Source: Symsagittifera roscoffensis (Eukaryota > Xenacoelomorpha > Acoela > Convolutidae). From it: a stretch of 60,000 nt of DNA. The notes below the pieces were generated by a model. The model had not been told where the DNA came from, ran no database searches, and saw nothing but the letters and a program-made list of their open reading frames with translations. The stretch is from NCBI RefSeq assembly GCF_963678635.1, contig NC_087067.1, positions 50,648,233 through 50,708,232 on the forward strand. Direction: 5' to 3'. Numbering within the stretch: position 1 is the first letter of the stretch; the number at the start of each line of letters is the position of its first letter. A program made the translations under genes and the position numbers. Below are positions 55,971 through 60,000 of this stretch, piece after piece.

Positions 55971-57352
55971 CAGTTGATAATACCTTGCCCCAAATCCATG
56001 ACTTCCTCGACTCGTTTCCTTTTCGCTGAGTTAACAGCTTTCATCGATATCTCCGAATCCACCTTCGTCTTTCCGACTCTCCTCGGTATCACTCTGCTGC
56101 CCAACTTCATTTTCATCGCATTGATTTTATCAATCACCAATTTTGATCGCATCGTCCCTCTCCTGGTTCTTGACAGATACACCACCTCTCCTTTATCGTC
56201 CTGCGGTGTCATCTTGATGGGAGAATTCGCTTCACTTTCATCAGTGGCCGAGTCGATCAACAACTCACTCAATCTCCCTTCACACTCATCAAGCTTGTCA
56301 AGGACTTCCCTCATCAAGGGTTGGTTGAGACCCGTTTTCAGAATGAACTGGGTCCCATAGCTCTGAACCACTGTCCAGACTTCTTCCATGAACGCCACTC
56401 TGTCCAATTTGCATCCCGTCCTACTCTTGTGGTCTCGATGATGTACTTCCCATTCTTCTTCGGGCAGCGTTCCCAAGAAAGGTACTCTTGCTGAGACCTC
56501 TATTCTTCTTCTTCTAGGTGATTCCATAAGGATTCTTTGTTCGTTATTTCTTGAATTGCCAGGAGAGCTGCTCTCCAGCAAATTCAGTTTTATTTCCATA
56601 AAGGCTGACGGAGGCTCCAGTGTCGAGATGCCTTCATCCGCTGGCTCAGTCGTCTCCAACGTATCTGCATTGTTCTCAAGATCACTGAAGATATTGAAAT
56701 CCAGGCTGGATGTTCCTCCTGTCGATGCCCTGTCGTCTTCCCCACCAGCTTGATCTGCATCTTGTTGCATGGGTTCTTCGGTTTGACGGCTTCCTCCCTG
56801 TCCGTCATCTCCTTCTGTTATATCCTTGTTTGAGCTCGAGGGTCCTTGTTCATCATTGTCGGCTCCTTCCGGAAATCTCGGTATGATCAATGTACCGGCC
56901 GATCTACCTTCCTCTTCTCCATGGACCACTTTGATTTCCTCGCAGCCGAAGGGTGCTAGGAAGGTTCTCGCCTGCAGTGTTCCTCCCACTTTGAACTCCG
57001 ATTTCACACTAGTCAGGATCAAGGAGGCTTCAGGAAGTTCGGTCCTGCCTCTCATCCTCATCGGAGCTAAGCCTAATCCCGTCCATTCCTCGTCAAATTT
57101 TCAAAGCTTGGGAGTCGCGGCGTTGCTTATTCGCCTTCTCGTTGCTTGATCCGTATATGCAAATCGTGTGTATCTTAACACGGCGGCATTTCTCCCTACA
57201 AAGTATGGATCCATCGTTCCCACGAAATTCCCTACTCTCCTTTCATTAGTTTCGATTGCTCTCAATCTAGGAGTTTGTACCACGGAGACTGCTCCGAGCA
57301 ACATCCTTCTTATCAGAGGGAGTTCAGGGATTGTTTCTGGCAGCTTCTCGTA
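55949..57352 (-). pseudogene. Decayed coding block, segment 2 (unknown, one in-frame TGA, about 465 codons)
   Basis: One frame is open from about 57352 to 55949 except for a single TGA at 57101-57103. The upstream part is basic. The middle (about 56550-56860) is a long acidic, Ser/Gln/Gly-rich, probably disordered stretch (EGADNDEQGPSSSN). The C-terminal part becomes strongly basic (RTRRGTMRSKLVIDKINAMK, then AKRKRVEEVMDL). An acidic-linker-plus-basic-tail layout is seen in many nucleic-acid-binding or assembly proteins, but I recognise no family. The end overlaps segment 3 in another frame, suggesting a further frameshift near 55950-55980. Confidence 0.45.
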
Positions 57353-57353
57353 A

Positions 57354-57812
57354 TCACCCCAGTCCTTCGTCTCTTTTTTTTCTCACTTTATGATATGCTG
57401 CAGTGAGACGAGGCACTCTGGTTATTTCACCATTCGTTTTATTATAGGGTCTCAGATTCCAAAGCTTCGGAAACACTTCGATGTGTCCTCTTTCTACTTC
57501 TCCCATGCGATCACAGAAGTGATCGTCAAAATTGATGATTGTCATTTCTGGCTCCGATTTTTTCGTAAATAACAGATCTTCACTCATGAGCTCCCGCAAT
57601 GTGTGCTGCTCACACCAGTTCAGTGTACTACCGTCCACTGCTGATATGAGGTTCAGGTGCAGCACCGACCTCCTATATGCCTCCACTTTAACGTCAGGAA
57701 ACGCAAACGTGACTGCTGGTCCATAGATCACCGTCACAAACTCCGTGACTCCTCTGATCAGCGCTAAGGGATCGGTTCTCATAGCCAAGCTCAGATCGGT
57801 TAACAGGGGCAT
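57354..57812 (-). pseudogene. Decayed coding block, segment 1 (unknown, 152 codons)
   Basis: An open frame starting at an ATG (57812-57810) and ending at TGA next to a short G-run. Immediately after it the coding pattern continues in another frame (segment 2), so this is probably one gene broken by a frameshift. The peptide is mixed globular (GVTEFVTVIYGPAVTFAF, HFCDRMGEVERGHIEVFP) with a basic end. I recognise no domain, signal peptide or membrane segment. Composition is clearly richer in G+C than the flanks, and there is no intron. It could be virus-derived, given the DNA polymerase beside it on the same strand, but nothing in the segment proves that. Confidence 0.45.
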
Positions 57813-58298
57813 GCCTCCAACATGAGTAGTATATGAGTGAGCAAGAGTGGGGGGGAGGCCTGCTGACCCCCATGTATTAACATAGGCTATAGAGTATCCG
57901 GTCAGCAGGCTATGTATTAAGATAGGCTATAGATTTTCCAATGTATTAGGATAGGGAATAGGTTTCCTAATGTATTCAGATAGGAGGTTTCAGATGGTAA
58001 GTTTCAGAAAAATTTTTGGCGCCCGATCTTACCATTTTTTAAGATTCTCTACACGAATACGATAGGTTTTAGATTTTTTCATTGTATTAAGATATGATTT
58101 TATTTTGTTTTAAACCATTAGAGTTTAATTTGAAAGTGTATGAAACTACGCTGAAACCTAACAGAAGCTTCAAAGAAGAAATAAAGTTTTTCAGAAAAAA
58201 AAATAAATTACTGTAAATTGTTATATTACAGTTGAAAAGTTGAATAACATATAAATCATTGTATAGTATGAAGTTTCACTACAATTTATAGAATAAAC
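57813..58298. repeat. Spacer with degenerate ATGTATTAAGATAGGCTATAG repeats and a hairpin
   Basis: No gene is visible between the polymerase C-terminus and the decayed coding block. Variants of ATGTATTAAGATAGGCTATAG recur at about 57871, 57911, 57941, 57971 and 58081, spaced 26-110 bp and increasingly diverged. An inverted repeat, GCCTGCTGACC (57858-57868) and GGTCAGCAGGC (57900-57910), encloses the first repeat. The remainder is AT-rich. Confidence 0.6.
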
Positions 58299-58883
58299 TT
58301 ACAAATTCAAGGGCTTAGTATGTATTCCATCCTTAAGTACCTCCCTTTTCGGGTAAAAGTAACTGAGTCCTTTTTTAGTTTGTTCATATGTTCCAACTAA
58401 ATGGTTGGAGGTTTTGAATCCGCGATTGGTCGACTTCAAATTTACAGCTTCGTCAAGAACTCGTCTGTATTTAGACAGTGGTCCATCCCCAGTGTCTTCT
58501 AGCGTTCTTTTGTTGAGCCCTTTGCTGCTAAATTTAAATTTGTCGCTCGTACTATCATAGCAGCAATACGTCTTGCTGCACAGGCACAACATTTCAGTAC
58601 AGCGAAATTCTTCTTTGAATAATCCAGGTTCTCGTTTGTCATGCTTTTTGTGAACAGCGCAGCATGTACGTGGAAAAAAATTCTTATCTGCATCAGCTAT
58701 AAAGTCATCTCTACAATCATTTCGACGAATAAGTGTCCACTGAGCTTTCTTCTCTGGTAATATACAATCGTCCAGGTTATCTTCTGCTAATGCTATATAC
58801 AAAGAATCCGTATCCATCTCCAACTCCTCGAATTTATTCTCATCGCAATACTTGTGGAAGAAGTTGTTGTATAACTCCAACAT
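58299..58883 (-). CDS. Family B DNA polymerase, C-terminal part with motif C (frame-shifted continuation)
   Basis: 194 codons continue the polymerase from 58885-60000 in a different frame. The catalytic motif C, MDTDSLY, is at residues 23-29 with both aspartates present. A Cys-rich stretch follows (TEMLCLCSKTYCCYD), then KFSSKGLNKR and a C-terminal SYFYPKREVLKDGIHT. These are features shared by the family B polymerases of invertebrate Polinton-like or virus-like elements. The normal C-terminus appears complete. The catalytic residues are present and only the frame is lost, so the copy is either recently inactivated or carries a homopolymer sequencing error. No integrase, ATPase, protease or capsid gene of such an element is recognisable inside this window. 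Confidence 0.85.
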   Translation of the reverse strand: MLELYNNFFHKYCDENKFEELEMDTDSLYIALAEDNLDDCILPEKKAQWTLIRRNDCRDDFIADADKNFFPRTCCAVHKKHDKREPGLFKEEFRCTEMLCLCSKTYCCYDSTSDKFKFSSKGLNKRTLEDTGDGPLSKYRRVLDEAVNLKSTNRGFKTSNHLVGTYEQTKKGLSYFYPKREVLKDGIHTKPLNL

Positions 58884-58884
58884 T

Positions 58885-60000
58885 CTAAGTTTGGCGTATT
58901 GAAGAATGAAAAAAACCTACAATAATTGGTTCTCTATGTTCAATTGTTGACTTCAATAGTTCTACTTCATATAAGTCCTTATTCACAATATTCAATCGCT
59001 CGAAAAACTTCTCATTTATTGCTTTGTGTGTCTTCTCATCGCCGAGATATTTGGTTATCGTGTGTCTGGATCTGTCCATAATTTGATAACCGTACGAACT
59101 GTTACCGAGAAGCTTCATCGTCTCAGCAACAACTCCAGAATGTGGATTCTCGTCTCCTTCTCGTCGAGCATCAACAACAGATTGAACAAATTTGTTGAAA
59201 CATTTCCTAGGTGTATACTCAAAAAATCGATAAATTTTTGTACATTGAAGTCCAAGACTTAGATAGAAGTTAAGAAGAGGTGAGATGATTGTACAATTTT
59301 CTAATTTTAAACTGGAAATCAACATTCGTTGTGGGTTTTTCAGCAAACCGTTTTTTTCAGCATAGTTTTTCATGTATTCTCCAATATCGTTTTGGGAGAC
59401 GTCAATGTTTTTGAATATTGGAGGAAAATTTGAAAACGTAGGCTTCAACTCGTCAGGAACTATTAAATCGCATTGCACATAACCAAAAAGAGATCTGTTC
59501 TTTATTTTTTCAAGTAAAGAATCAGTAGACAGAGGTCTTTTGTAAGGAAAATTTGTCTTGACATGATTCTTGATTGACGAATCTGTTTTGAAATGCTTCC
59601 ACCACTCACACTCCCACATTTCCTGAATTTTGTAACCTCTTTCTTTTATGTACTCTCGTCTCAACTCATCCATTTCTCGCTTCTTATTTCCCCTTTCAAT
59701 ATCTTGTTCTGACAACGATGGACCGGTTTCTTGACATGGGCAGAAATGATAGTAGCAACCCATAGCTTCAAATACTGTTTTACAGTGATCACAGTAACCA
59801 TCAACATGAAAACAGTCAATTTTTTTCTGCTTTCCGGTTGTGTAAAAACTCTGAATTTTACACTCTGGTCTCAATTCTTGATAAAAGGACATAACCATGT
59901 TCTCGAAATTTCTTGTTCTGTTATTTCTAGCTTTAAAACGATCAGTTTCAGAGTCATACTCCCATCTTGTGTAAAGTCCGGTTGGCATCTCTTGACACAT
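58885..60000 (-). CDS. Protein-primed family B DNA polymerase, N-terminal/palm part (partial, runs off window)
   Basis: 371 codons are open to the window edge, so the N-terminus lies beyond 60000. Seen in order: a Cys/His cluster with the VDGYC...GCYYHFC pattern (residues about 66-87), which in this family is usually the 'GYWHGC'-type segment; a GYVQCDL-VPDEL palm segment (173-185); and KLLGNSSYGYQ (296-306), the family B motif with conserved Lys and Tyr-Gly. Such polymerases replicate linear DNA of Polinton/Maverick-type elements, adintovirus-like viruses and related plasmids. The frame ends just after GFF, at a run of seven A on the plus strand (58909-58915). The rest of the polymerase continues in another frame at 58299-58883, so this copy is broken by an indel, or the base call is wrong. 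Base composition is AT-rich like the host, unlike the neighbouring block at 53-57.8 kb. Confidence 0.85.
   Translation of the reverse strand: MCQEMPTGLYTRWEYDSETDRFKARNNRTRNFENMVMSFYQELRPECKIQSFYTTGKQKKIDCFHVDGYCDHCKTVFEAMGCYYHFCPCQETGPSLSEQDIERGNKKREMDELRREYIKERGYKIQEMWECEWWKHFKTDSSIKNHVKTNFPYKRPLSTDSLLEKIKNRSLFGYVQCDLIVPDELKPTFSNFPPIFKNIDVSQNDIGEYMKNYAEKNGLLKNPQRMLISSLKLENCTIISPLLNFYLSLGLQCTKIYRFFEYTPRKCFNKFVQSVVDARREGDENPHSGVVAETMKLLGNSSYGYQIMDRSRHTITKYLGDEKTHKAINEKFFERLNIVNKDLYEVELLKSTIEHREPIIVGFFHSSIRQT

Noticed and set aside
54066-57812. Assigning the decayed block to a specific RNA- or DNA-virus group
   Set aside because: Some helical segments recall viral nucleoproteins, but no diagnostic motif (polymerase, helicase or protease) was found, so no family is claimed.

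Overview
The window is nuclear DNA of an invertebrate metazoan. It is AT-rich, has spliceosomal introns (GT-AG, possibly one GC-AG), long repeat-filled introns, tRNA-derived SINE-like repeats, a decayed Ty3/gypsy retrotransposon and a protein-primed family B DNA polymerase of a virus-like or Polinton-like element. Nothing bacterial is present. I cannot name the species. All recognised host genes are on the minus strand.

Right end (about 52.2-60 kb). A family B DNA polymerase runs off the right edge (58299-60000), broken by one frame change in a homopolymer. Next to it, 53236-57830 is a visibly GC-richer, intronless, decayed coding tract of about 1,500 codons. It has several frame changes and in-frame stops, and I recognise none of it. 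A short degenerate repeat and an 11-bp-arm hairpin separate the two.

Centre (about 20.6-51.9 kb). An intact single-exon coatomer epsilon gene (COPE, 50965-51864) is followed on the same strand, 197 bp after its stop, by a large ENO4 (enolase 4, sperm-flagellar enolase-like) gene. I traced fourteen ENO4 exons from 50767 to 20644 by homology, splice sites and phase. They include exons of 6, 27 and 30 nt and a 14.7-kb intron. The first three exons and the start of exon 4 lie in a partial tandem duplication (42224-50918): exons 1-2 occur twice and exon 3 three times. The C-terminal enolase exons were not found and probably lie beyond position 1. The Ty3/gypsy element (about 25.7-31.5 kb) sits inside the 14.7-kb intron. 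Its integrase is intact, but gag, protease and reverse transcriptase are broken.

Left end (1-20.6 kb). No convincing gene is present. This is a mosaic of dispersed and tandem repeats: a 150-210-bp 'TATCTCG' repeat with conserved end modules, a roughly 490-bp repeat, a tRNA-containing composite repeat, a roughly 400-bp GCGCGCC-centred repeat, an 81-bp array, a GATA microsatellite and long C/G runs.

Most noteworthy are the mosaic ENO4 duplication, the closely spaced COPE-ENO4 pair with acceptor-like sites just before both ATGs (possible operon or trans-splicing), and the unidentified decayed coding block beside the DNA polymerase.
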